DNA from: Loripinus fragilis
Taxonomy: Eukaryota; Mollusca; Bivalvia; Lucinida; Lucinidae
Assembly (NCBI GenBank): GCA_964019695.1
Contig: OZ026514.1
Location: forward strand, 100,299,845-100,363,844
DNA: 64,000 nucleotides
Reading direction: 5' to 3'
Shown here one piece after another: positions 11,891-59,324 of this stretch (position 1 is the stretch's first letter; every line of letters begins with the position of its first letter). Below the pieces are notes generated by a model, which saw only the letters and a program-made list of their open reading frames with translations, searched no databases and was not told where the DNA came from. Made by a program: the position numbers and the translations under genes.

Positions 11891-12439
11891 AACGTATCTT
11901 ATTACTATATGATAGAAAGTTGTCACAATGGCTTCAAAGTTATATACATGAATATGTCCATTTTTCTGTTTTTAGGTCTTTTACAGTTTGCTGTGAACTA
12001 GTTTTTCATGTTTTGTTAATTTTTCAGTGGTATTAAGTATGGTGGGTTGCAAGAGTAATTTGCATGCCTTTGGTTGTAATTTATATGACGCTAAATGAAA
12101 AATGTTTTTAAGAGTGTTTGATTTGGAAAATTTATGTTCACCTGAAATGATGTGTAGGGGTATGGTGATTAACATCTAAGGTTTTTATACAATTTAATAC
12201 TGCAGCTTGAGAGTAGAAGCAGTTGAAAGAAGACAAAGTTGAATATCTAATTCAAGAAGCCTATAGTGTGATTTTTTTTCATTTGAAAAGTTTTCTTAGA
12301 TAGAAAAGTAGGATTTGATTTGTTGATTTAGGTTAATTAATGCTTTTCTGAATTAGAGAAAATAAAGTGTATTGGTTCCAAATATTCAATGATTTTGACT
12401 TTTGTGTAATATTTCAATCATGCAAGCATATCACGTGTA

Positions 12440-12720
12440 TTAACTAAATGAGCGTTAGTGCTTTGTGGTCACCTGCTGGGAAAGGGCTTACCTCTTGTCT
12501 CTCGTTTGTGGTGTCTATTTGTGAGTTTGTTACTTTCCATTGGTATCTTGGGTCAAGTGTGGTATTTGATTGTATCGATTCCTGATCTTTGCACCCTTAC
12601 TTACTTAGACACCGTGTTTCAAAATGGTCAGAGTATTATCAGTGTGACGAAATTTTGCAAGTTGATTATTGAATGATTGGGTAAAAGTGAAAACATGCTT
12701 AAGTGGTCTATGTTTACAAC
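12440..12720 (-). mobile_element. Tail-type segment of an RT element
   Basis: Contains GTAAGGGTGCAAAGATCAGG (reverse strand) and a following block that recurs at about 18985-19065. Two copies of the same non-coding segment mark it as part of a dispersed retroelement. Confidence 0.5.
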
Positions 12721-12744
12721 TTCATTTTTCGTTTTAATTTTCTC

Positions 12745-13320
12745 CAGGATTTGCAACTTATTTTAGAATGTGTGTATATCGTTTAGGTTGTTCAGAGGTA
12801 AAAAAATGGCATTTTTATCATTACAAGCCAAACAAAGTGAGCCCTCTCTGTTAAATGTTTGTTCAATTAATTCTGTAAGTTTTTCTACGATTTGATTATG
12901 AGGCAATGCAGTATAGAGAGTAGAGAAATCATATGTACAGAATTAATCCTAGGATGGGTCCGGTCCATTTTGTGAGAAAACTATTCATTTTTGCTAAAAT
13001 GGACTTTATTTTTGGCTGGGCCCCAAATACAAGCTATTCAAATCTCATGTCGATTATGCTCTAATTGGGATATTAAGGATTCTTGGGCCCATCAAATTTT
13101 GCAAAGGGTCCGTAAAAATTTCAAATGGCCCATTAAATTTGGAAATTTGCATGTATTTGAATGGGATATAGGCCATTTGCCCATTTTAAGGGCCCATCAT
13201 CATTTTGCGCTAGGATTATCTCTGTATGTAGACAAACTAGATGCTAGAAAACCTCTAGACTTTAATTTATTAAGAATTTCACCTGAATTTTTATAGACCA
13301 AAATTATTTACCATTTCTTT
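12745..13320 (-). pseudogene. RT element, central finger/palm part, split by an insertion
   Basis: Minus-strand translation: SGEILNKLKSRGFLASSLST (about 13230-13290), then across an inserted block TYDFSTLYTALPHNQIVEKL (about 12870-12940) and NREGSLCLACNDKNA. STYDFSTLYTxLPHN is the conserved RT palm motif of this family. The codons on the two sides of the insertion at 12944-13221 join into one continuous motif. Confidence 0.75.
12944..13221. mobile_element. Small insertion with AATCCTAG ends and GGGCCC-rich interior
   Basis: Begins AATCCTAGG and ends CTAGGATT, cutting the RT palm motif. The interior has repeated GGGCCCAT/GGGTCC words. ATTA at both edges may be the target duplication. Confidence 0.5.
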
Positions 13321-13329
13321 CATAATTTG

Positions 13330-14690
13330 TTGTTGCAATATTTAATGACGTGGTTTTTATTCACAGTGAGGCAAAAGTCAAAAGAATAGACAACTCGGTA
13401 GTTGTACATGAACTAGAATTAGAAATAAAACGTGACTTATAGGGCTGTTTATGAAGCTTAGGTAACCAGTATATCGCTGGAAACTTGCTATGGTCCTCAT
13501 CAACAAACACCCCAAACTTAGCTGCCATATGGCATCAGTGTCTATCAACGATAGACGTCTCATAAAGCCTGTTATGCTCATATGTTTTTGCAGTGCTAAG
13601 TTCTGGCTTTAGGGTGTTAATATGGTACCTTTTTCAAACGACCACAACATTGTTAGCAGCCTTATCTGCAGGTGCCAAAACAAACCTCCTATGGAATTCC
13701 TGGATCTCTTTATTCACATGTCTAAAAGTGAATTTAGGTTTACTGGTAGGTGGTAGAAGATCTAAAATGTTGCAATAAAATGAAATTCTACCATCAATAA
13801 TTTTAAAAATATTTAGTTTCCAACTGTTTAAGGCATTAGACTCAACATGCTCTCATTTGAACCAGCGATTACAAAATTCTTGTAAGCGCCTGCAATTTCC
13901 TCACAGATTTGAAGTAAATGGGCAAAAGAAACCTATATTTAGGTCCCTTACATATAATAGACGGAATTCTTGAATCAGTTATGATTTTGAATACCATGTG
14001 ACTATATGACCAGCAGGTTGATAGCAATACTTAGTCTTTACAATCTCAAGAGTAGAATATTTTCAATATCAAGTTCTGTTACTAATTTGTTATAGTTAAA
14101 AACAGTACTATGAATAGGTTTATTGTACTTATAACAAATGATAGGGGATTCCTCATTTTCAAAATAAGTAAGAATAGAAGAGATAACAGATTTATCTTTA
14201 AATATAATTGGTAAGTTAATGAATTCAATCCCCTGGTTGACAAATTGAATTTTGATAAAATGCCTAATATGATTAATTTCGGAGTCTATATATGGCCGAA
14301 GAGCATGTTGAGTGTAACACCGGGTAAGAATGGCTGAGTCACAAAGTCGATGAGCTCTATCATAGAATTTAATTAGCCTCACTATCCAAATAACGAAGTG
14401 AAGAGATAGAAAGAGTAACTAAACGTGAAAGGGCCATATGTGGGCCTGAATGTTTAAAGGTGATACTTAAATCTGAAAGAGTTAAAACATGTTTATTTTT
14501 GCGTTTTAAATTTCCCATTATTGAGTTTACCATGAGATCGCTTATAGAGTTTACAGATATCTAAAAGAGAAAAAATATCAAAATCAGGTAATCTAGAAAA
14601 TGTTACCTTCTTGGTAAATATCATCATTAAAACCAAGTGGATGTGGTGTTTGTAATAGCTTTTTTATATCGACGATAGTGCTCTAAAAAT
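13330..14690 (-). pseudogene. RT element, N-terminal part
   Basis: Minus-strand frames, upstream to downstream: HPLGFNDDIYQEGN (about 14640), LSDLSITFKHSGPHMALSRL (about 14430-14480), and an open stretch of 114 codons (14038-14382) with SEINHIRHFIKIQFVNQGIE and SPIICYKYNKPIHSTVFNYN. Then come a WKLNIFKIIDGRISFYCNIL block (about 13760-13830), FVLAPADKAANNVVVV (about 13640-13690) and FPAIYWLPKLHKQPYKSRFI (about 13430-13490). xPADKxxNxVVV followed by YxLPKLHKxPxxxRFIS is the fingers signature of Penelope-like and related RTs. Frameshifts and stops make it a pseudogene. Confidence 0.75.
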
Positions 14691-14739
14691 CTAGGTTTTA
14701 GAAATCTACAAGTCTTGTAAACTACGGGTATCTATCACC

Positions 14740-15087
14740 GAAGCAAAAAAAAGGAATAGTAGACTACAGCAATATCTATTGAGACAAGGTACCTCTAAAC
14801 GAGTCATTCGACTTAAGACAAAGACAAACAAGAAGTACAAGATAAAAGATTGACCAGAAAGTGCATTTGTCCCATGTGAGAGTGTCGAGGGTACATTTTA
14901 CGAAGTGAAATTACAACCTGTGACTATTGACCCTACAACGGAATACCGAGTCGAAAAGATACTAAAAAGGTGCATATTAAACGGTAGCTACATGTATTTA
15001 AATTTGAAAAAAAATATGTTTGATTTTTATGAACCTTTAGTTGTCTTTAAGTCACCAGGGCCACCACGAGAATGCAAAAAAGCCTGA
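14740..15087 (+). pseudogene. Second Polinton integrase C-terminal fragment
   Basis: KTKTNKKYKI, QKVHLSHVR, then directly VEGTFYEVKLQPV and TIDPTTEYRVEKILKR. The last block is nearly identical to the one on the minus strand at 4700-4790. The WT-EIF segment present there is missing here, so this copy carries an internal deletion. There is also a frame change before QKVHL. It abuts the 5' end of the RT element, suggesting the RT element inserted into a Polinton. Confidence 0.65.
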
Positions 15088-15090
15088 GTA

Positions 15091-17320
15091 TGATTCTCCT
15101 GTTTTAACTATTTAGCATGTTTAGTTATTTTAGAATGGACTAATTCAGCTGCTATAGTTCACTTCATTAAAGGATCAATCATAAGCCTTCAACTTAGCCC
15201 TGCAAGGCTTCAAAATTCAGATAGGACCTGCATTGTTGCATATGCAGCTTATAAGGTCTGCTCTCCGCTGAGGTCATCTTTTGGTCTATCTGCGCCCTAT
15301 CTAGGTTTCGTCTTTTGCCTAAGAGCCTTGAAACCAGCCATTATGGCGGTCAGGGTCTCTTGAGCCCCTTTTATCCCACCTTTTTCCTCTAGATCAGGAT
15401 CTTTCTATACAAAGGGTTAAGAATCTTTACCATATGTTCAAAAACTGTTGAAGGCCACTGTGTATTGACCATACCTTCAATAATTGCTGGTTCCTGGTTA
15501 ACAAGTGGTCAGTAATGGAAAAGCAGGTAACCAGTTCCTATAAGCGGTTACTCTGGGTTCCCTCCTCTAGATCTACCTATCTAATCGAATTGAGACGATA
15601 ACAGGGTACCAGTTTAATAAGTGGTTACCTGTATTTTCATTACTGACCAATAATCTAGATATGCCATTTTACTCTGACAAAAGTCGAACGCAAGGTATTA
15701 ATTTACGATTTATCATTAATGGCAGAATTTACTTAATACTATCTCTTCTTTACCACCATATCCTGAATCACACAATCTAAACGTTAAGCACCATTGTAAC
15801 TTGATACGTGTATCTATTATATTGTAATATGTACCTAATGTGTACATTTTATGAGCTCTGACGCTCATACCAACTATCACTGTGATTAACTGGAGAAATG
15901 CACAATGTATCTTTTTGAAAATTGAATGGTTTTGAAGCTGCTTGGAGTTTTTAAACTTCATAAATGATTAGTTATTATTTCTATTCCGAAAAATTCACTT
16001 TTAAATAAGTTCATTATCTCCTCCTTACAATTTCTGCAAGTATGGTACTGAACCTAGAGAGTCCCTGTCTATGTAGATTGCAAAGAAGGGTCCTTTATCT
16101 GTATGCTCATAATATGTAATTTTAACAATAGAAAGAAATTATCAGTTTTTTAAAATTGTATCTTTATAAGATTTTATCTTACATATGATCTTCACTTATA
16201 AATATCTGTGCTATAGCAATGTAAATTTCTGTGATATTAATCCAAATTTCCTGTGATTTGTTATATTTTTTAACTTGTACAATCTTTCACTTTGTTTGTC
16301 GGTAAAATAGCCTTGATGGCTAACATTTGATATGTTAAAATTGAATGCCGACTTTAAATAAAGATCCTTGTATCTTGTGTCGCGAACGAAGAGAGCTCTT
16401 ACGGTAGGAATATGGTCTAAAATGGGCTAGGGTTTATGCCAAGTGTATCTTTAAAATTTCATGGTCCTATTTTGCAGCCCATGAAATTACTTATGTTTCC
16501 GGTGAATCAGAGCTGTTTCCCATCGGCATTGGACAAGTTCAACGAAACAGAATTAAGACACATGGTACCAGCAACGTAACGTCACTTAGACTGGTTCTCT
16601 CCCTTTAATAGCTTGTCAGCATATTAAGACAGGTAACGTGTATTCGCCATTGCGCCTACGTATAGCATACGCACTGACGTCATGAGTGACGTGGTATTGG
16701 AAAATACCCTTGACATGACGTGCATTTTTTAAACAAGCCGTTTTATTAAGTTTATTATGTTCTGGGAGGTTATATTTTTTTCTTTTACTTAATTATCAAA
16801 TTATAACAACTGAAAAAAACCTGAAGTTTGTGTTGAAAAATATTTTCTGGAGCATGCGCAGTCGCATGAGTAGGATTCTCTACTTGTAACTAAATAGCCG
16901 TTACCAGCCGTTATATGCGTAACGGAAGTAGAGCTTTATCAACGAGGGGAACCAATCTAAACGTCACTGGCGAATTGATTCCTAGGCGCTATTTTTAAAA
17001 ACTAGAAAATGAAGAAATCGAAAACTAGTTCTAAGTCAACTTTCTTTTTTTTCAATTCTATTACAAGCGCTATCATACATTCTCCAATTTTTATTCGAAC
17101 AAAACTAACGATACTTTAGTTTTAAGACACAATCAGCCAAGTGGAAGCGGGCTATTTGTTTATGTAGTTACAGACGAAAAAATGAGTCAATAAAACCCCA
17201 TAGTGCATCGCTCTACATATATAGACTCCCCAGCACTATTAACCAGAACGTTTTAACGCCCCAGGATTGTCGCTCCCTGTCCAGAAAGACCGGAGGTGTT
17301 GTACAGTACAGATTATGCAT
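15091..17320. other. No recognisable gene
   Basis: The stretch 15180-15650 has scattered short minus-strand open segments (for example around 15340-15420) with no identifiable family. The rest is AT-rich. The missing first exon of the phosphatase could lie here, but no signal peptide plus donor could be picked out. Confidence 0.35.
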
Positions 17321-17327
17321 AGAAAAA

Positions 17328-17649
<322 letters not shown>

Positions 17650-17650
<1 letters not shown>

Positions 17651-17742
17651 ATCTATGGCTGATCATTCCGTCAGGGGGTACTTATGACCTGGGCAATGAC
17701 GACATAAGAAGTGAAATAGTTATGTTAAAACACGTAATGAAG

Positions 17743-17787
<45 letters not shown>

Positions 17788-18005
17788 TTCTATCTATGGC
17801 TGATCATTCTGGCAGGGGGTGCTTATGGCCTGGATAGTGACCACAGAAGGAGAAGTGAAATAGTTCTGGTAAAATACGAAATGAAGTGTCTGTCTGTCTA
17901 TCTGTCTGTTTTTCTATGGCTGATCAATCCGGCAGGGGGTGCTTATGGCCTAGGCAGTGACCACAGGAGAAGTGAAATAGTTCTGGTAAAATACGAAAAA
18001 TCAGG
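17650..18005. repeat. Three tandem ~120-140 bp units seeded by a GTCT microsatellite
   Basis: CTATGGCTGATCA occurs at about 17653, 17793 and 17914, each time followed by a related segment ending GTGAAATAGTT. The 142-codon ORF at 17722-18150 is mostly this repeat (LSVCLSVCLS) and is not a gene. Confidence 0.75.
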
Positions 18006-18518
18006 GCATCACTATTTATGTATGTCTGGTATCTACAATATTGGGCTCTTTGTGAGTGCCTTTCGAACTGGGAGCAGTGGTAAAGTACTTGTCTTTTTCT
18101 ATGCACATATTGAAAACAGTACGTGTCAATACAATCTCGATGAGCTGTGATTAACCTTGATAGAAATAAACTCTTCAATCAGATAACTTATTTCAGTATT
18201 TTTAAAATAAATAAAATGTCAAAAACCATGGAGTTCAGTAATGTTCTTTAATCTCTTCCTTTTGATATCACCAGTAGTTTACCGATGGTACATTATTATG
18301 GTGACTGAGTTGTACCAGAACACTGTGTCACAATGTGCAAAAAAGAGAAATGTTCTAAATGTCATTCTCTAATATATCAAGGACTTTAAAATGTTTTCAA
18401 GAGTTTGAATTGCTTTTAAATTTACATTTGCAGGGGGTTACATACATGTAATGTATTCTATCTTACGAATAGAGATGTACATCATTTTTGTTAGGTTTGA
18501 TGCTTTACGTCCCAGACT

Positions 18519-18668
18519 CCCAGTAAAAAAACGGCGTCACTGCGTTGTGATCCTTGAGCACGACACATTTATCCTAGCTTAGTACTGGTTCAACCCAGGA
18601 AGACCCTGTTTAACTGAAAGATTGTTGATGGGACGTAAAGAATCAATCAAACAAACAAACAAACAAAA
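18519..18668 (+). mobile_element. SINE-1 body, 5'-truncated, fused to an inverted SINE tail
   Basis: Carries the family body (TCCTTGAGCA, TTAGTACTGGTTCAACCCAG, GATGGGACGTAAAGAATCAA and a CAAA tail) but no tRNA-like head. At 18497-18512 it is preceded by TTGATGCTTTACGTCCCA, an inverted SINE 3' end. Confidence 0.75.
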
Positions 18669-18675
18669 CAAAAAA

Positions 18676-18842
18676 ATCAGTCATGTTGGGACGGGTCTTC
18701 ATGGGTTGAATCAATACTAAGCCGAGGATAAATGTCTCGCTCAAGGACACAATACAGTGACTCCACCAGTGGATATACTCAAACCAGCAACCATTCCATC
18801 TGCAGACTAACGCTCTACCAACTGAGTGAGCCGCTGCTCTTT
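18676..18842 (-). mobile_element. SINE-1-like copy, minus strand, with tRNA-like head
   Basis: The reverse strand reads GCTCACTCAGTTGGTAGAGC (A-box region), then a B-box-like GGTTTGAGTA, then GTGTCCTTGAGCGAGACA. It faces the truncated SINE at 18519 tail to tail. Confidence 0.75.
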
Positions 18843-18984
18843 GCATATATTTTTTGACTAGTATGCTATGAAAGGCTAGAGATGCAGCACCTAAGGTTAG
18901 GGGCTATGATATGTAATATATCAGTTTCTGTGTGGGTGGAGGTAACACATCGAAGGCAGGCAGATTCCAGATCATAATACTTTC

Positions 18985-19065
18985 AAAGTAAGTAAGGGTG
19001 CAAAGATCAGGATTCGATACAATCATATAAGTACCACACCTGACACAGGATACCAATCTAGCCAC
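18985..19065 (+). mobile_element. RT-element tail segment, second copy
   Basis: Contains GTAAGGGTGCAAAGATCAGG and a following block matching the reverse strand of 12560-12630. Confidence 0.5.
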
Positions 19066-19329
19066 TTGTTCTTGTTCTTGTTCTTAAAGATATTCTGCCA
19101 CAGTTGGCACACCTCCAGTTCGCTGGAGTACCGTTTCACAGCTAAAATGGTTGATTTAGTCCACCACCCTATTTACACGTTATGAGAGTCTCTATATACA
19201 GGTTAAAAAGTTTATAAAATGTTTCTTATAAAATGTTTATATAAAAGTTTATATAAAAGTTCATATGGATGTGTCAATCTTGAATACTGTGTGATAAGAA
19301 CTGGAAACCTGCTATGTTATGGTCTGGAA

Positions 19330-19830
19330 AACCTCATTAGACTTGAGAGTTTTATGTTTCTTATTTCTGATTCTCTGTGGTATAACTGCTAGTCTTTTGT
19401 ACCGCTCACAATGCAGCGCATGCCATAAACGTCTGCTTTGAAATTCTATTGTCTTTAGTTAATGTAGGTCACATTTGGGGGTGGATTTACTACAGGCACT
19501 GGAGTCTAATATTAGCTGAAGCAATCTATCTGGATCGTTAGTAGGTTTACTAAGCAAGCTAGCACAGGTATTAGTAATAATGTCTATAATAGGTTCTCTA
19601 GCACTACTCAAAGCCGTGCAACTCAGCAGGAAATGTTTAATTGTCTCTTCACCATTCTTACATAATAAGCAGTTAGGATCTATAGCATTTTGGTTGAAAG
19701 CAGCTCGATTACTTTGGAGTATGTACGTCCCTGTCACCAGCTTCAGTTTTGTGCTAATACGGGGAATTTCTCTTGCATTTCCAATCGATTGTATCACAGG
19801 ATGTCGTTGGCCGTAGCAGTAATCTTCTGT
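19330..19830 (-). pseudogene. LINE ORF2 C-terminus with zf-RVT zinc-binding motif
   Basis: Minus strand: YGQRHPVIQSIG, KLVTGTYILQSNRAAFNQN, then CLLCKNGEETIKHFLLSC (about 19610-19680), a C-x2-C-x8-H-x4-C knuckle typical of the zf-RVT tail that follows many non-LTR RTs. The open part is 112 codons (19459-19797). Downstream codons (YALHCERYKRLAVIPQRIR, with differences) continue to about 19340. No RT core is present, so this is only the 3' end of an element. Confidence 0.7.
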
Positions 19831-19989
19831 ATGTAGGTATTTTAAGCTTGAATATAGCGTTGACTGATGTGATAATCTAGCGGTCCAATAGATTTAGTTG
19901 ATTTGAAATTCTAATTAGCCTTGCCTTCTTAGGATCTCTTTCCTTTCCACATCTCCTGACTGGATATTGCAGGATAAATGAATACAAAT

Positions 19990-20300
19990 AGAAGTTAAAC
20001 CAGTGTAAAAGTTCTGGACGGGATTGTGTGGAAATAGAGGCAGTTCAGCATTTCATACTTAAATGCCCTCTATATGAGAATAATCTTCAACAACTTCAGA
20101 AGAACTTATTCTCGCAACTCCGCATGATTAAATGTCCATGATTCCAGAGGCCAAGAAAATAAAATCAAAACAATAGTGAATTGCAGGGAGACTTTATAGA
20201 ATTATCTGTCTTCTTTACTGGCAGCAATCAAAACTGATCATTTCTCCATGGAGTGCTAATTATGAAATTTGGGCGAAAGAACACCCAAAGACTTGCCATC
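19990..20300 (+). pseudogene. Second LINE C-terminus with zf-RVT-like motif, opposite strand
   Basis: Plus-strand frame: CKSSGRDCVEIEAVQHFILK followed by CPLYENNLQQLQ (about 20010-20110). The Cys/His spacing resembles the zf-RVT motif. It runs towards the plus end while the copy at 19.33-19.83 kb runs the other way; the two are diverged and not simple duplicates. Confidence 0.5.
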
Positions 20301-20430
20301 CTTGGAATACTAGCTGTCTGAGCTACTAGGGATTTTTTCCAAACCACCACCTACAGACAATATCCTGTGGAACTTAATCATAGAAAGAAAACTGGATCTA
20401 GCATGCTGTGCTCGCCATAAAGGTTGTGCC

Positions 20431-20935
20431 TTATTTCATATGACAAGAAATCTGATAATTCGCGAAAAATATTATTTTTCCATTTAGCATAGCCCTTCCG
20501 ATTATCTCATGTGACACGGACTTCGTGCGAACAGTCATGTTTGCATAAGTGGTCTGACAATCTGACGTGATGGGGTGGCGCATCTTTTTGTTTATTTTTG
20601 GTTTCTTGTCGTTTGAAAAATTGATTTTCGGGGAAAAAGATGTCACACCAAAGCAGATACATCTAGCATATGGGAGTAAGTATCATTTGCATTAGCATAC
20701 CACTGATGTGGAGTGATTTTATTAATAGTTAGTGGATGATGTACCAGTGTTCGTGTAGGTTGGATTGTCGGACTGTGCAACTTTAGAATCTGTCGGACAG
20801 TCCAACGCTTAATCTGACCCATACTTTCAGTCGCTGGAATGGGTAAAGATATGTGACAGCTGCAAACAAACATAACCCTAGGTCTGGGACCATAACCTAG
20901 TGAAGAGAACTGGAGTTGAAAAATAATATCTACTC
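20431..20935. other. No recognisable feature
   Basis: AT-rich, with short ORFs on the minus strand only and no repeats noted. Confidence 0.3.
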
Positions 20936-21500
20936 AGCTGCCCAGTGTAGGATTCGAACCCACAACCTTCTGCTTGCAAGTTCACCATGGTCATACTACT
21001 ACGGCAATTTGGGGTTTGTCACCCACTCCAGTGTTATAGTAAAATTACCTTCAAATAAAGGCTGACAAAAATGAGAACTTTCGAATATGTTTGCTTCGAG
21101 ATTGCATCGTCTAGTTAACAATCTCTGTGTTGTTTTGCCAAAACGGAGAAAAAATCAGATTTTAAATGTGTGTTTTTTTACAGTTATATTGAAAAAAAAT
21201 GTCAATTACGGTTTAGTCATAATTATACGGTTTTGTCATTGATTAATTATCCACGATGGCAACCGTAATTATTTATTTCATGCCTAGACATCAAACGTTA
21301 AAGTTTTCATATAATTTTAAAGCTAAAAGATACAATGTGAATTTGATGAACAAATATCAATCGGAACCCAAGCATTTTGGGGCGTTTATCTGTGATTAAA
21401 TGAAGAAGTTGAACATGATGAGAAAGTTACCTTAACACCGGAATAAATGACGAAACCCAAATTGCCGTAGTGGTACTTATGACTACAGTGAAGATAGCCC
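20936..21500 (-). mobile_element. tRNA-derived SINE head split by a TIR element
   Basis: The minus strand carries a B-box GGGTTCGAATCC (about 20950-20962) preceded by GAACTTGCAAGCAGAAGG. The upstream half of the head (matching GTAGTGGTA near 21470) is displaced by the insertion at about 20999-21473. Confidence 0.45.
20999..21473. mobile_element. ~475-bp MITE with ACGGCAATTTGGG termini
   Basis: The left end has TACGGCAATTTGGGGTTTGT and the right end has the inverse ACGAAACCCAAATTGCCGTA. AT-rich interior, no ORF. Confidence 0.65.
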
Positions 21501-21911
21501 TCAGTAGATGTAGCCGTTTGTTTACTTCGTTAAATCTCTGTAACGGTTATTAATTTTTATTTTCTTATCCTGTTATAAAACATCTAAAGTAAATAAAAAA
21601 AAAATACTATTTACAAATGTAACTTAGCATAATGTAACATCAAACAATAATTGAATTTTGGCAAATATTTTGAAATTACATTTTTAAAATAAAAAATACA
21701 CCAGAGAGTATCTGTGTATTTGAAAAATATATCTTTATTCTAAATTTAAATCTGTCTACAGAGGTGAGAAACTGATTAATGGTAAATATAAAGTCCAGTG
21801 ACTTTGACACCGTGCATGTGCGACACCCCATGCCACAGAATTCTTACTAAGAGCTGAAAGTTATAAAGCACACATATATTTTAATATAACCTTGAAATTA
21901 TATAATTTCAG

Positions 21912-58850
<36,939 letters not shown>

Positions 58851-59320
58851 GCAGCCTGAGAAGTTGTTGGATTAGTCCCAGACAAATGAACCCGGCTCAT
58901 GAGATTTTGTTACTTATCACATAGCCTAGGCTACCAGTGAAGGCTGAGGACAGCCTGTGCATCTGCACAAGCTTTTCAGAGCCATCACTGCTTGAACACT
59001 CAAAAGCTTAGAAGTTCATTATGGTTCAAATCCGGTTTTCTCTTGACAAGGCCAATATGTGATAAGTACCAATTTCAGATGGGCGCTACAAATAGATTAT
59101 ATTTTTCCATTGTAAAAACTGCCTGATAACGGAACCTATCTTAAGATCCCATGTGAACTTATTGGTTTTACATAATATACCCATATAAACGTAGCATCTT
59201 CATTATGGGACACAGTCAAACAGCGAAGACCCAGATCAGATGCCACAGAATGTGGCGTCTGATCAGGGTCTTCACTGTTTGCTTAAGAAATGTTTTTTTT
59301 ACAATTTGAATAAAAATATT
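58851..59320 (+). other. Putative 3' UTR with one GATCAG hairpin
   Basis: Follows the stop codon. Hairpin at 59215-59282 (AGCGAAGACCCAGATCAGAT and inverse). An AATAAA at 59309-59314 is the first consensus poly(A) signal seen, about 460 nt past the stop, but it lies in A/T-rich repeat-like sequence. The true 3' end is unknown. Confidence 0.35.
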
Positions 59321-59324
59321 TTTT

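Noticed and set aside
11588..11926. 112-codon minus-strand ORF with RERGRGRGRG
   Set aside because: The Arg/Gly run is the translated CCCACG/CCCGCT microsatellite; the rest is a tandem duplication.
15180..15650. Possible minus-strand host exon
   Set aside because: A few short open segments exist, but there is no family motif and stops occur in all frames.
17722..18150. 142-codon ORF on the + strand
   Set aside because: Its LSVCLSVCLS repeats are the translated GTCT microsatellite and its tandem flanks; no domain.
59309..59314. AATAAA as the definite ACP7 poly(A) signal
   Set aside because: It is the first consensus after the stop codon but lies in A/T-rich sequence that resembles 43425-43440; kept only as a possibility.
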